From Actinomycetes bacterium (GTDB taxonomy: Bacteria > Actinomycetota > Actinomycetes > Mycobacteriales > Mycobacteriaceae): a DNA stretch of 49,040 nt. The position numbers were made by a program, and so were the translations under genes. Each line of letters starts with the position of its first letter. Within the stretch, counting starts at the first letter, position 1. Where the stretch lies: contig JAKOYE010000124.1 of NCBI GenBank assembly GCA_029780675.1, positions 1-49,040 of the forward strand, in the 5' to 3' direction. The notes under the pieces are model-generated. The model did not search any database. It saw nothing but the letters and a program-made list of their open reading frames with translations, and was not told the DNA's origin. This document shows positions 1 through 14,535 of the stretch, in pieces.

Positions 1-197
1 TAGGTCAACCGGAGCTTGTCACCGTCGACCAGGGTCTGCACACTGCGCAGGTCGGTGAACGGCGGGATGACGGTGACATCGACTTTGTCGAAGTACTTGT
101 CGGGCAACGCGAAGGCGATCTTCTGCACCAGGGCGATGGCCTCGAAGTGGTTGAGGTTCATCTTCCAGTTACCGGCGATCAGCGGTTTGCGGGACAC
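1..197 (-). CDS. tpiA: Triosephosphate isomerase (5' part, cut by window edge)
   Basis: Only the first 65 or so residues are present; the gene runs off the left edge. The visible N-terminus (GTG start, [17 protein letters not shown]) holds the AGNWKMN signature of triosephosphate isomerase, with substrate-binding Asn10 and Lys12. The enzyme interconverts dihydroxyacetone phosphate and glyceraldehyde 3-phosphate in cytosolic glycolysis and gluconeogenesis. An AGGAG ribosome-binding site lies just upstream of the GTG. It follows pgk by 66 nt in the same direction and is the third gene of a gap-pgk-tpiA unit. The identity is clear from the N-terminal motif and the context. Confidence 0.95.
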   Translation of the reverse strand, partial: MSRKPLIAGNWKMNLNHFEAIALVQKIAFALPDKYFDKVDVTVIPPFTDLRSVQTLVDGDKLRLT

Positions 198-263
198 AGC
201 ACTCCTAGCTCGATGGGACGCGATGGGACTCGATGACGGTCGACGGGGTTCGATCCAGACCGA

Positions 264-1490
264 TCAGGACGACGAGTCGCGGTTCAGCACGTCGATGCCC
301 GGAAGGGTCTTGCCCTCAAGGTATTCCAACGACGCCCCACCGCCGGTCGAAATGTGCGAGAAACCGTCCTCGGGCAGACCGAGTTGGCGCACGGCCGCCG
401 CCGAGTCCCCGCCGCCGACGACGCTGAAAGCGCCCTTGGCGGTGGCCGAGATGATGGCCTCGGCCACACCCCGGGTCCCCGACGCGAACGCCGGGAACTC
501 GAACACCCCCATCGGGCCGTTCCAGAAGATGGTGCGGGCGTTGGAGAGCAGGGTGGCGAACCGCGCCACCGATCCGGGTCCGATGTCCAGGCCCATCTTG
601 CCGTCCGGAATCTTCTCGGCGGGAACCTCTTCCGGTTCGGCGTCGGCGGAGAACTCGGAGGCGACCACGATGTCCACCGGCAGGTGGATGACGTCGCCGT
701 ACTCTTCAAGAAGCCGCCGGCAGGTGTCGACCATCTCCTCCTGCAGCAGTGAGGTGCCGACGGAGAACCCCTGGGCGGCCAGGAACGTGAAGCACATCCC
801 GCCGCCGATGATGAGGCTGTCGGCCTTCCCCGCGAGGTTTTCGATCACGGCCAGCTTGTCGGAAACCTTCGATCCGCCCAGCACGACCGCGTACGGACGG
901 TCCGCGGCCTTGCTGAGCTGTTCCAGGACCTTGACCTCGGCACCGACCAGCGTGCCCGCATAGCTGGGCAGCAGGCTCGCCACGTCGTACACCGAGGACT
1001 GCTTCCGGTGCACGACACCGAAGCCGTCGGAGACAAACGCTCCGTCGCTGCCCACGAGTTCCACCAGTTCGGCGGCCAGTGCCCGACGCTCGGAGTCGTC
1101 CTTACTGGTTTCGCGCGGGTCGAAGCGGATGTTCTCCAGCAGCAGGACGTCACCGTCGGTCAGGCCCTCGGCCCGGGCGAGGGCATCGGTGCCCACGACG
1201 TCACCGGCCAGCGCGACGTGTCGGCCCAACCGGTCACCGAGCGCGGCAGCCACCGGGGCCAACGAGAACTTGGCCTCCGGTCCGCTCTTGGGCCGGCCGA
1301 GATGGGCGGTCACGACAACCTTGGCGCCGGCGTCGCTGAGGGCTTTGAGGGTCGGGACAGAGGCGTCGATGCGGCCGGTGTCGGTGATCGATCCGGCGTC
1401 GTCGAGTGGGACGTTGAGGTCGCAGCGCACCAGCACGCCACGACCCTCGACCCCCTCTGCCAACAGGTCGGCGAGAGTCTTGACTGCCAC
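264..1490 (-). CDS. pgk: Phosphoglycerate kinase
   Basis: Protein of 408 residues, the normal length for bacterial phosphoglycerate kinase, which transfers phosphate between 1,3-bisphosphoglycerate and ADP. The N-terminal substrate motif [11 protein letters not shown] is near residues 21-31, and the nucleotide-binding GGGDSAAA motif sits near the C-terminus, followed by [14 protein letters not shown]. The GTG start ([10 protein letters not shown]) is chosen because it lies 14 nt after the gap stop and matches the family N-terminus. The frame stays open further upstream through gap, but that is antisense-free read-through in the wrong frame of gap. Cytosolic; second gene of gap-pgk-tpiA. Confidence 0.97.
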   Translation of the reverse strand: MAVKTLADLLAEGVEGRGVLVRCDLNVPLDDAGSITDTGRIDASVPTLKALSDAGAKVVVTAHLGRPKSGPEAKFSLAPVAAALGDRLGRHVALAGDVVGTDALARAEGLTDGDVLLLENIRFDPRETSKDDSERRALAAELVELVGSDGAFVSDGFGVVHRKQSSVYDVASLLPSYAGTLVGAEVKVLEQLSKAADRPYAVVLGGSKVSDKLAVIENLAGKADSLIIGGGMCFTFLAAQGFSVGTSLLQEEMVDTCRRLLEEYGDVIHLPVDIVVASEFSADAEPEEVPAEKIPDGKMGLDIGPGSVARFATLLSNARTIFWNGPMGVFEFPAFASGTRGVAEAIISATAKGAFSVVGGGDSAAAVRQLGLPEDGFSHISTGGGASLEYLEGKTLPGIDVLNRDSSS

Positions 1491-1504
1491 GGTCGGCGCC
1501 CCCG

Positions 1505-4561
<3,057 letters not shown>

Positions 4562-4565
<4 letters not shown>

Positions 4566-5620
4566 CGCCACGAGTCGTCACCTCCCGGTCCGCCGGGCCG
4601 CCGTGCCGCCCCCGTCTGCCGACCCGGTTCACCCGGCGCCGAGGCAGGCGCGGGAAGGACCGTCGTCGGGGGCTCCGGACGCCGCACGCGGACGGCACCG
4701 AGCACCTCGGCGAGCTTTGCCGGGTCATGTAAAGGTGTACCAGGTCGGGAAATGTCAGCGAACTCCACCGTCGCTTCCAGATGGGCCGCCGTCCGGCGAA
4801 GCTGATCCCGTTCCCGTTCGGAGGGCACGTGCGCGGTGTCCACGATGATGTCGTGCACGGTGAACCCCGAAGCATGTTGTGCCAGCACGTGCAGGTGGCG
4901 TTCCGCGGAGAATCCGGCGGTCTCGCCTGGTTCTGCGGCCAGGTTCAGCACCAACACCCGCCGGGCCGCGGTCGACTTCAGTGCGGCCAGCAGACCGGGC
5001 ACCAGGACGTGCGGGATCACGCTGGTGAACCAGGACCCCGGACCGAGGATGACCAGATCGGCGGCCAGGATGGCGTCGACGGCCTGGCGGGTCGCCGGCG
5101 GGTCGCCGGGCAACAACCGAACCCGGCGGACCTTCCCCGGGGTGGTGGCCACCGCGACCTGACCGCGGATCACCCGGCCCATCCGCGGGTCCCGTTCGAG
5201 ACCCGACACATCGGCCTCGATCTGCAGGGCGATCGGGCACATGGGTAGCACACGACCCTTCACGCCGAGAATTCGGCCCAGTTCGTCGAGTGCTGCGACC
5301 GGATCCGCCAGCACCTCGTTGAGCCCGGCCAGCAACAGATTGCCGATCGGGTGACCGGCCAGCGCACCGCTGCCGCCGAACCGATGTTGGATGATGGTCG
5401 CCCACAGCCTGCCGTGCGGACTGTCGGAAGCCAAGGCCGCCAGCGCCATTCGCAGATCACCGGGCGGGATGATGTCGAGTTCGGAGCGCAACCGCCCGGA
5501 GGAGCCGCCGTCGTCGGCGACCGTGACCACAGCGGTGACATGCGGGGTGAGCCGACGGGCGGCCGACAGCGTCGCGTACAACCCGTGGCCGCCGCCGAGC
5601 GCGACGATCCGCTGGCTCAT
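4562..5620 (-). CDS. YvcK/CuvA-type gluconeogenesis and cell-shape factor
   Basis: Protein of 352 residues of the YvcK (CofD-like, UPF0052) family. The family is needed for growth on gluconeogenic carbon and for normal cell shape; the mycobacterial member is called CuvA. Seen: the nucleotide-sugar binding loop [12 protein letters not shown] at about residues 8-19, [12 protein letters not shown] at 37-48, and the conserved [16 protein letters not shown] around 200. The C-terminal 35 residues are Pro/Gly/Arg-rich and not conserved. ATG start at 5620. It overlaps whiA by 4 nt and follows rapZ by 28 nt, the universal order rapZ-yvcK-whiA. Confidence 0.94.
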
Positions 5621-5648
5621 CGCCGGCCCGCCATCCCGCGCGCCACCG

Positions 5649-6566
5649 TCACTCCCGCCCGAGGTCGCGGTGCAGCACGCGGACGGTGAGGTGCTCGTTA
5701 TGTGCCAGCAAACCGGACAGCGCCTCGGCGATCGCGACGCTGCGGTGCTTGCCCCCGGTACATCCGATCGCCACGGTCATGTACCGCTTCCCCTCCCGGA
5801 CGTATCCCTCCACCACCAACCTCAGCAACTGATGGTAGGTCTGCAGGAACTCCGTCGCGCCCGGTTGGCCGAGCACGTAATCCCGCACCGCCGGCGACCG
5901 ACCGGTCTGCGGTCGCAACTCGTCGACCCAGTGCGGGTTGGGCAGGAAGCGCACGTCCATCACCATGTCGGCGTCCATCGGCAATCCGTACTTGAATCCG
6001 AAGGACTCGACGGTGACGCTGGTCAGAGCGACGGTCTCGCCCCCGAAAGCGCGCTCGATGCCGGCCCGCAGCCCGGGCACAGACAAGGCGGAGGTGTCGA
6101 TCACCAGATCGGCGCCGGCCCGCACCCCGGCCAGCATCACCCGTTCGGCCGCGATGCCCTCGGCGAGGGTCTGGTTCCCCTGTAACGGGTGGCTGCGCCG
6201 GTTGTTCTCGTAGCGACGCACAAGGATGTCGTCGGAGGCTTCGAGGAACACCACCCGCGGGGTGATCCCGCGCGCCGAAAGGTCGCTCCGCACCAGGTCC
6301 AGGTCGCCGGTGAACCCACGGGACCGGACATCCATCACCACCGCGAGCTGGGTGATCCGCGAGCCCGCCGCCAGTCCCAGATCAACCATGCGGGCGATCA
6401 GCTCCGGTGGAAGGTTGTCGGCGACATACCAGCCGAGATCCTCGAGGACCTTCGCGGCGGTGCCCCGGCCGGCACCGGACAACCCGGTCACCAGTACGAC
6501 GTCAATTCCGGCCGTGTTGCCCGGGATCGGTTCGGCCGGCTTCAGGTATCCGTTGTCATCCATCAT
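5649..6566 (-). CDS. rapZ: RapZ-family nucleotide-binding protein
   Basis: Protein of 305 residues of the RapZ/YvcJ family, whose E. coli member controls glucosamine-6-phosphate synthase through small RNA decay. The P-loop reads GLSGAGRGT (residues 28-36), so the usual Lys of Walker A is Arg; as I recall, mycobacterial relatives share this. The C-terminal domain includes [10 protein letters not shown] and [15 protein letters not shown]. The start is taken as the first of two tandem ATGs at 6566/6563 ([10 protein letters not shown]), overlapping the uvrC stop by 11 or 8 nt. The frame stays open upstream through a 27-bp tandem repeat with in-frame ATGs, so longer forms with up to 33 extra residues are possible. 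Confidence 0.93.
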   Translation of the reverse strand: MMDDNGYLKPAEPIPGNTAGIDVVLVTGLSGAGRGTAAKVLEDLGWYVADNLPPELIARMVDLGLAAGSRITQLAVVMDVRSRGFTGDLDLVRSDLSARGITPRVVFLEASDDILVRRYENNRRSHPLQGNQTLAEGIAAERVMLAGVRAGADLVIDTSALSVPGLRAGIERAFGGETVALTSVTVESFGFKYGLPMDADMVMDVRFLPNPHWVDELRPQTGRSPAVRDYVLGQPGATEFLQTYHQLLRLVVEGYVREGKRYMTVAIGCTGGKHRSVAIAEALSGLLAHNEHLTVRVLHRDLGRE

Positions 6567-8787
6567 GGCGCTCTGCCCGATCATCTCCCACCGGTCGCTC
6601 TGCCTGATCATCTCCCACCGGTCGCTCTGCCTGGTCATCTCCCACCGGTCGCTCTGCCCGATCATCTCCCACCGGGTCGGTATCCGACGCCGAAGTGCCA
6701 GTCCCGGTCCCGGTCTCGGTCTCGGTCTCGGTCTCGGTTTCCGTCGTCTCGGTCCCGGTCGCTCCGAGAGCCTCCAGTACCGCGGTGGCCGTGGCCACCC
6801 CGATCCCGGGGACGGCGGTGATCTCCTGCACGCTGGCCTGCCGCAGCCGGGCCAGCGAGCCGAAATGCGTCACCAGCGCCTTGCGGCGGGTCTCCCCCAG
6901 CCCCCGGACGGTGTCCAGGGCCGAGGCGGTCATCCGCTTGGAGCGCAGACTGCGGTGGTACGAGACGGCGAATCGGTGTGCCTCGTCCCGAACCCGTTGC
7001 AGCAGGTAAAGCCCCTCGCTGTTACGCGGCATGATCAGCGGGTCGGGTTCGGCCGGCAACCAGACCTCCTCAAGTCGCTTGGCCAGGCCGATCACCGCGA
7101 CATCGGTGATGCCCAACTCGTCGAGCACCGCCTGTGCGGCGTTGACCTGTGGCTGCCCGCCGTCGACGACGTACAGATTCGGTGGGTAGGCGAAGCGCCG
7201 CTGTTTAACCGGCGGCGGTCCGGCCCCGGCCTCACCCGCATGGGTCGTCCCGTCGCCGTCCGTCGCGGGGCCGGCATCGCTGAGGTGCCGCAGGAACCGG
7301 CGGCGGGTGACCTCGGCGATGGACGCGACGTCGTCGGAGCGTCCGTCGCCGGCGGCCTCCCGGATGGCGAAGTGCCGGTAGTCGGACTTGCGCGGCAACC
7401 CGTCCTCGAACACCACCAGCGAACCCACCACATCGGTGCCCTGAACGTGGCTGATGTCGACGCATTCGATCCGCAGTGGGGCGTCGACCAGGCCGAGGGA
7501 TTCCTGAATGTTCTGCAGCGCAGCCGATCTCGCCGTGAAATCGCCCGCACGCCTGAGCTTGTGCTGCTGCAGCGCCTCGACGGCGTTGCGGTGCACGGTG
7601 TCGGCCAGAGCCCGCTTGTCGCCGCGCTGCGGGACCCTCAGCGCCACCCGCGACCCGCGCAGCCGGGACAGCCATTCGGACAGTTCATCGGCGTTGGGCG
7701 GCAGGCACGGCACCAGTACTTCTTTGGGCACCGGATTGAGCGATTCGTCGGCGGCCGCGTCTGATTCGGGCTGGGGCGAACCGCCCAATTCGGCGGGGGG
7801 CGGGCCGCCCAATTCGGCGGGGGGCGGGCCGCCCAATTCGGCTTCAGCGCCGTAGAACTGGGTGAGGAACTGCTCCACAAGCGCCTGCTCCGAGGACTCC
7901 CCGGGGTCGCCGGGTTTCTCGATGACCCAACCGCGCTGGCCCCGCACCCGCCCGCCCCGGACGTGGAAAACCTGAACCGCCGCCTCCAACTCGTCATCGG
8001 CGAAGGCCACCACGTCGGCGTCGGTGCCGTCACCGAGTACCACCGCCTGCTTCTCCATTGCGCGCCGCAGCGCCCCGAGGTCGTCCCGTAACCGGGCGGC
8101 CCGCTCGAAGTCGAGGTCGGCGGCGGCGGCGTTCATCTGCTTCTCGAGATCGCGGGCGAACCGGTCGGTACGGCCGGAGAGGAAGTCGCAGAAGTCGGTG
8201 ACGATTGCGCGGTGCTCCGCCGCGCTGACCCTCCCGACGCAGGGCGCCGCGCATTTGTCGATGTAACCGAGCAGGCAGGGCCTGTCGATCTGGCTGTGCC
8301 GCTTGAAGACCCCGGCCGAACAGGTGCGGGCCGGGAACACCCGGGTGAGCAGGTCGAGGGTCTCCCTGATCGCCCAGGCGTGCGAGTACGGCCCGAAGTA
8401 GCGCACTCCCCTTCGACGGGGTCCGCGGTACACCATTAGCCGCGGGTACTCCTCGTTGAGGGTCACCGCGAGCACCGGGTAGGACTTGTCGTCGCGATAG
8501 CGGACGTTGAACCGCGGGTCGAACTCCTTGATCCAGTTGTATTCCAACTGGAGCGCTTCGACCTCGGTGTTCACCACCGTCCACTCGACCTTCGCCGCGG
8601 TAGTCACCATCTGTCTGGTCCGGGGGTGCAACCCGGCGATGTCGGCGAAGTATGAGGTCAGTCGGCTGCGCAGGCTTTTGGCCTTGCCGACGTAGATCAC
8701 CCGGCCGTGCGCGTCCAGAAAGCGGTACACGCCGGGTTCGACCGGGATGGACCCGGGCGGCGGTCGGTAGGTCGCGGGGTCGGCCAC
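6556..8787 (-). CDS. uvrC: Excinuclease ABC subunit C
   Basis: Protein of 743 residues, about 100 longer than I recall for M. tuberculosis UvrC. UvrC makes both incisions in UvrABC nucleotide-excision repair. Domains seen in order: GIY-YIG nuclease ([20 protein letters not shown], about 18-37), Cys-rich region with [18 protein letters not shown] motif ([20 protein letters not shown]), RNase H-like endonuclease domain ([20 protein letters not shown]), and tandem helix-hairpin-helix ([26 protein letters not shown]). The extra length comes from an ELGGPPPA repeat before EVLVPCLPP, a Thr-Glu/Thr-Gly run, and four copies of a nonapeptide at the C-terminus. GTG start, 10 nt after the PH-domain gene. 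Confidence 0.96.
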   Translation of the reverse strand: MADPATYRPPPGSIPVEPGVYRFLDAHGRVIYVGKAKSLRSRLTSYFADIAGLHPRTRQMVTTAAKVEWTVVNTEVEALQLEYNWIKEFDPRFNVRYRDDKSYPVLAVTLNEEYPRLMVYRGPRRRGVRYFGPYSHAWAIRETLDLLTRVFPARTCSAGVFKRHSQIDRPCLLGYIDKCAAPCVGRVSAAEHRAIVTDFCDFLSGRTDRFARDLEKQMNAAAADLDFERAARLRDDLGALRRAMEKQAVVLGDGTDADVVAFADDELEAAVQVFHVRGGRVRGQRGWVIEKPGDPGESSEQALVEQFLTQFYGAEAELGGPPPAELGGPPPAELGGSPQPESDAAADESLNPVPKEVLVPCLPPNADELSEWLSRLRGSRVALRVPQRGDKRALADTVHRNAVEALQQHKLRRAGDFTARSAALQNIQESLGLVDAPLRIECVDISHVQGTDVVGSLVVFEDGLPRKSDYRHFAIREAAGDGRSDDVASIAEVTRRRFLRHLSDAGPATDGDGTTHAGEAGAGPPPVKQRRFAYPPNLYVVDGGQPQVNAAQAVLDELGITDVAVIGLAKRLEEVWLPAEPDPLIMPRNSEGLYLLQRVRDEAHRFAVSYHRSLRSKRMTASALDTVRGLGETRRKALVTHFGSLARLRQASVQEITAVPGIGVATATAVLEALGATGTETTETETETETETGTGTGTSASDTDPVGDDRAERPVGDDQAERPVGDDQAERPVGDDRAERHDG
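6570..6677. repeat. 27-bp tandem repeat, 4 copies, at the uvrC/rapZ junction
   Basis: Copies at 6570-6596, 6597-6623, 6624-6650 and 6651-6677 (the last slightly degenerate). In the uvrC frame each copy encodes a nonapeptide such as VGDDQAERP. In the overlapping rapZ frame the copies read as SDRWEM-type units with in-frame ATG codons upstream of the chosen rapZ start. Read directly from the sequence. Confidence 0.95.
6701..6760. repeat. Hexanucleotide microsatellite within uvrC
   Basis: A CGGTCT/CGGTCC-type hexamer is repeated about eight times with one interruption. On the uvrC strand it encodes alternating Thr-Glu, then Thr-Gly dipeptides between the second helix-hairpin-helix and the C-terminal nonapeptide repeats. 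Low-complexity linker prone to slippage. Confidence 0.9.
7781..7842. repeat. 24-bp tandem repeat within uvrC (2.6 copies)
   Basis: Two perfect copies at 7781-7804 and 7805-7828, then a partial copy to 7842. On the uvrC strand it encodes ELGGPPPA units in the linker before the endonuclease domain, where shorter UvrC proteins have a few residues. Confidence 0.92.
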
Positions 8788-8797
8788 GGCGCGGATG

Positions 8798-11062
<2,265 letters not shown>

Positions 11063-11182
11063 ATCTGCCCTTCGGAGTCTGCGCTCCTGCGAGTCGGTGA
11101 GCCCGGAGTCGGTGAGCCACCAGTATGAACCACGGCCGGGACACTCCCTGCCGGGCCGGTGACCCCGCCCGGCCGCGCCGCG

Positions 11183-11224
11183 TTGACCGGGGCACCCGCG
11201 CACCCCTAGGTTAGGTGTATCGAA
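11183..11224 (+). promoter_or_regulatory. Candidate promoter with IdeR-like half-site
   Basis: TTGACC (11183-11188) and TAGGTT (11207-11212) are separated by 18 nt, a plausible sigma-A promoter for the protease gene with a leader of about 60 nt. The 19 nt at 11206-11224 match the IdeR iron-box consensus at 13 positions; nine of the ten left-half positions match (TAGGTTAGG), while the right half is poor. The site overlaps the -10 box. Promoter likely; iron regulation speculative. Confidence 0.4.
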
Positions 11225-11279
11225 ACGGCCTGGGTGCCCCTGGCAATCGGATGTATGTGACGGCGCCACCCAGCGGGGA

Positions 11280-13127
11280 GTGGGTGATGAGTTGTCCAAC
11301 GGGATGACCTCCAAACGGGTGGTCCGGTGGGGTGCGGCGGCGTTCGCCTTGGGCATGTCGCTGGCCGGCCCGCAAGCTGTGGCGTCCGCGGACAACCTCG
11401 GTGACGAGTCGTCGGCGAGTACGGCGAAGTCGGCCGCCGACCGAGACGCACGCACCGCACCGGCACGGCACGGTCGGGCCGACCGGCCGACCCCCGCACA
11501 CCGCACCGCATCGCCGTCGGCAGCCGTCGACGCGGCGGCAACACCCGGTGAGGACACCCCCCGCACGGTGTCGACCCCCAATCGGGCGGAACGGCGCGCG
11601 GCCGTTCGCCGCGATGACGGTGCGGCGGCATCGGACCTACCGCGACGTGTGGCCGGGCTTGGCACGCGGCCTCTCCGGGAGGCGATCGCCGTTCCGCCGG
11701 TGAGCAATCCGCAACTCGACAAGAACCTGCCGATCGAGGCGAATCTGCCGGTGCCCGATGGCATTTCACCGATCTTCCCAGCTGCGCAGGCCGCCGCTCC
11801 GGCAGATCGGGCCGACGCCCCCGCAGACCAGGCCGGCGCCCCGGCAGACCACGTCGCCACCATCGGAGTCCCGGCGGCGGCCGCGACCGCGGACGCGGTA
11901 GCCGCTGCACTCGGTGACGTCTTCGGTCCCATCCAGGCGTTCGTCGAGGGTATTGCCCTCCTGGTGCGACGGACCTTCTTCAACGAGGCGCCGACCGTCG
12001 CCCCCGTGCAACTGACCGGTCAGGTTGCCGGACCGATCACGGGCAACGTCGGTGCGGTCGACCCCGAAGGCGATCCGATCACCTACAGCCTCAGTGCGGC
12101 CCCGGTCTTCGGCACCGTCACGATCGGTTCGGACGGCAGCTACGTCTACACCCCCGGCCCGGATTTCGCCGGCACCGACGCGTTCACCGTCTCCGCCGCC
12201 GACTCGGGTCTGCGTTTCAACCTGTTCAACCCGTTCCGCCCCGCCTACACGCTGGGCAACGCCGTGGTGACCCAGGGAATCAGCGGACCCCGCCTGCAGT
12301 TCGAATTCATCTACTCCGGCGGGGCGATGCTGTGGTCGCAGGAGGCCCGAGCCGCCCTGGAATCCACCGCGACCATCCTCGGCTCCTACTTTGTGCTGAC
12401 GTCCCCGGTGACCGTGACCTACACGGTCAACGGCGAACTGTCTCCGCTGTCGGGAACGCTGGCCTCCGCCTCCAGCGACATGATCAGCTCCCGGCCCGGG
12501 TTCTTCCCGACCGTAGTGCAGGCGAAGATCATTTCCGGAGTCGACGCCAACGGCGCCGCACCTGACGGGGAGATCACCTGGAACTTCGGCAGCCCGTGGG
12601 CGTTCGGCCCCACGGTGGTGAACGGCCAGTACGACTTCCAGTCGGTGGCGATGCACGAACTGATGCACACCCTGGGTTTCCTGTCCAACATCAGCGAACC
12701 CGGCACCAACACCGGCACCGGCTGGACGGCGTTCGACGGTTTCCTGGTGACCGCTGACGGCACCCAGCTGATCGGCGAGGACTACGTCTGGATCAGCGCC
12801 TACGACACGAACCTGACCGGCGGCAACGGTGGTGTGTTCTTCGGCGGCCCGAACGCCGTCGCGGCCAACGGCGGCCCAGTTCCGGTGTACACACCCAACC
12901 CGTGGCAGGGCGGCAGCTCGATGTCCCACCTGAACGACCAGAGCTTCTACGGCCGCAACGAGCAGCTGATGAACGCCCGGGTGAGCATGGGCCCGGGGAT
13001 CCGGACACTCAGCACGCTGGAAACCGCGATCCTCACGGATCTGGGCTACACGATGGTTCCCGCACCCGGGTCCGCCGCTGTGCTCCTGCTCGGGGTGTTC
13101 TTCCTCCGCCGGCGCCGCCGGGTCTAA
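11280..13127 (+). CDS. Secreted HExxHxxGF metalloprotease with Ig/cadherin-like domain and PEP-CTERM-like tail
   Basis: Protein of 615 residues, unlike its riboflavin neighbours. In order: a signal peptide (about 9-37, [20 protein letters not shown] then cleavage near ASA-DN); a long Ala/Pro/Asp-rich linker (38-235) with [18 protein letters not shown]; an Ig/cadherin-like domain (about 236-308, [36 protein letters not shown]); and a protease domain (338-592) with HELMHTLGF (459-467) and the Met-containing [10 protein letters not shown] (545-553). The C-terminus, [19 protein letters not shown] plus four more residues (593-615), resembles a PEP-CTERM sorting signal with PAP for PEP. The third zinc ligand of classical metzincins (HExxHxxGxxH/D) is not in place. 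Start GTG 11280, or ATG 11304 immediately before the signal peptide. It converges with ribC, overlapping by 4 nt at the stops. Confidence 0.82.
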   Translation: MGDELSNGMTSKRVVRWGAAAFALGMSLAGPQAVASADNLGDESSASTAKSAADRDARTAPARHGRADRPTPAHRTASPSAAVDAAATPGEDTPRTVSTPNRAERRAAVRRDDGAAASDLPRRVAGLGTRPLREAIAVPPVSNPQLDKNLPIEANLPVPDGISPIFPAAQAAAPADRADAPADQAGAPADHVATIGVPAAAATADAVAAALGDVFGPIQAFVEGIALLVRRTFFNEAPTVAPVQLTGQVAGPITGNVGAVDPEGDPITYSLSAAPVFGTVTIGSDGSYVYTPGPDFAGTDAFTVSAADSGLRFNLFNPFRPAYTLGNAVVTQGISGPRLQFEFIYSGGAMLWSQEARAALESTATILGSYFVLTSPVTVTYTVNGELSPLSGTLASASSDMISSRPGFFPTVVQAKIISGVDANGAAPDGEITWNFGSPWAFGPTVVNGQYDFQSVAMHELMHTLGFLSNISEPGTNTGTGWTAFDGFLVTADGTQLIGEDYVWISAYDTNLTGGNGGVFFGGPNAVAANGGPVPVYTPNPWQGGSSMSHLNDQSFYGRNEQLMNARVSMGPGIRTLSTLETAILTDLGYTMVPAPGSAAVLLLGVFFLRRRRRV

Positions 13128-13756
13128 CGGGCGGCCAGCAACCGTTCGACGTACTTCGCGATCACGTCCGCCTCGAGGTTGACCGTCGTTCCCGGTACCG
13201 CCTGCCCGAGGGTGGTCAGAGCCAATGTGGTGGGTATCAGCGACACTTCGAACCAGTGTCGCGGGGCCGTGTCGGGTCCGTCCTGATCGGCACCGTCCCG
13301 GCCCACCGCCGACACCGTCAGGGAAACACCGTCAACGGTGATCGACCCCTTCTCCACCACATAGCGGGCCAGCGAGTCGGGCAGCGCGATGCGGACGACC
13401 TCCCAGTGTTCGGACGGGGTTCGGGACAGCACCTCACCGGTCCCGTCGACGTGGCCCTGCACGATATGCCCGCCCAATCGGCCGTTCACGGGTGCAGCCC
13501 GTTCCAGGTTGACCCGGCTACCCGCCGCAACCTCGGCCAGACTCGACCGGCGCAGGGTCTCGGCCATCACATCGGCGCTGAACCGGCCACCGGGAAGAAC
13601 GTCGACGACCGTCAGGCAGACGCCGTTGACGGCGATCGAGTCGCCATGGCGGGCGCCGTCGACGACCACCGGACCCTGAATGACGAGCCGCGCGGCGTCG
13701 CCCAGGTCCTCTCGATCGGTGACCTCACCCAGTTCTTCCACGATGCCGGTGAACAC
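13124..13756 (-). CDS. ribC: Riboflavin synthase alpha subunit
   Basis: Protein of 210 residues (ribE in other naming schemes). It dismutates two molecules of dimethyl-ribityllumazine into riboflavin and the pyrimidine precursor. Two lumazine-binding repeats are visible: repeat 1 from MFTGIVEELGEV with NGVCLTVV, and repeat 2 from GGHIVQGHVDGTGEV (about residue 95) with DGVSLTVSAV. An Asp/Gly-rich loop (GRDGADQDGPDTAPRH) expands the second repeat. GTG start at 13756. Its TAG overlaps the TAA of the convergent protease gene. It is separated from ribBA by the protease gene, whereas in M. tuberculosis two small genes lie there. Confidence 0.95.
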   Translation of the reverse strand: MFTGIVEELGEVTDREDLGDAARLVIQGPVVVDGARHGDSIAVNGVCLTVVDVLPGGRFSADVMAETLRRSSLAEVAAGSRVNLERAAPVNGRLGGHIVQGHVDGTGEVLSRTPSEHWEVVRIALPDSLARYVVEKGSITVDGVSLTVSAVGRDGADQDGPDTAPRHWFEVSLIPTTLALTTLGQAVPGTTVNLEADVIAKYVERLLAAR

Positions 13757-13830
13757 ACCGCCAATTTAGCCTTCCCCGGACAATTCGGCCGCCGCGGCGG
13801 CGGTCACCGGGCACCGGGCCGACGACCCTC

Positions 13831-13836
13831 TACGAT
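13831..13836 (+). promoter_or_regulatory. Candidate leaderless -10 box for lprG
   Basis: TACGAT fits TANNNT and ends 6 nt before the lprG ATG at 13843, placing the expected transcription start on the A of ATG. No Shine-Dalgarno is visible. Inference from pattern and spacing. Confidence 0.55.
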
Positions 13837-13842
13837 GCAGCT

Positions 13843-14535
13843 ATGCCGATGTTCCGGAGAACTTTCGCTGTCCTGACCTCGCTGGCGGCCGCCGCGGCAC
13901 TCGCCTCGGGCTGTTCGTCGAAGCCATCCGAGCCGCTGCCCGAGGCCGCTCCGCTGGTGCAACAGTCGATCGCCACGACCAAGGCGCTCAAGAGCGCGCA
14001 TCTCGAGATCGCCGTCAACGGCAAGATCGACGGTTTGCCGGTCAAGACGCTCTCCGGTGATCTCACCAACGAGCCCAGCGTGGCCATCAAGGGCAGCTCG
14101 AAGATCACGATGGGTGGATCCGACGTCGATATCCAGCTCGTCGTGCTCGACGGGACCCTCTACGCCGCCCTCACCCCGGACAGCTGGCTGGACATGGGGC
14201 CGGCAGCCGAGGTGTACGACCCGTCGGTGATCCTGAACCCCGACAGCGGTCTGGCCAATATGCTCGCCAGCATCACCGAACCCAAGTCCGAGGGCTTCGA
14301 CACCATCGGCGGCGTGTCGACGGTTCGGATCAGCGGCAAGGTCGGCGCCGACGCGGTCAACAAGCTGATCCCGCAGATCAAGGCCACCGGGCCGCTGTCG
14401 GCGACGACCTGGATCGAGAAGGACGCGCCGCACCAGCTGGTCCAGGCCCGGGTGGATCAGAGCGAGGGCAACAGCGTGCAGCTGACCCTGTCCGAGTGGG
14501 ACAAGCCGGTCACCGTCACCAAGCCCGCGGTGTGA
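13843..14535 (+). CDS. lprG: LprG lipoprotein (triacylated glycolipid carrier)
   Basis: Protein of 230 residues. A lipoprotein signal ends in LASGC with acylated Cys24. The mature LppX/LprAFG-type domain includes [39 protein letters not shown] and [18 protein letters not shown]. In M. tuberculosis LprG binds triacylated glycolipids in a hydrophobic pocket and works with the P55 pump to move them and to maintain drug tolerance. Gene order lprG-P55 is kept here: the stop TGA shares its A with the ATG of the pump gene (TGATG). It lies on the opposite strand from ribC, separated by 86 bp. Confidence 0.95.
   Translation: MPMFRRTFAVLTSLAAAAALASGCSSKPSEPLPEAAPLVQQSIATTKALKSAHLEIAVNGKIDGLPVKTLSGDLTNEPSVAIKGSSKITMGGSDVDIQLVVLDGTLYAALTPDSWLDMGPAAEVYDPSVILNPDSGLANMLASITEPKSEGFDTIGGVSTVRISGKVGADAVNKLIPQIKATGPLSATTWIEKDAPHQLVQARVDQSEGNSVQLTLSEWDKPVTVTKPAV

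Noticed and set aside
6570..7842. Repeats in uvrC as a possible CRISPR array
   Set aside because: Units are contiguous without unique spacers and are coding; these are tandem repeats.
11063..11279. FMN riboswitch before ribBA
   Set aside because: The conserved RFN element sequence blocks are not present on the minus strand here.
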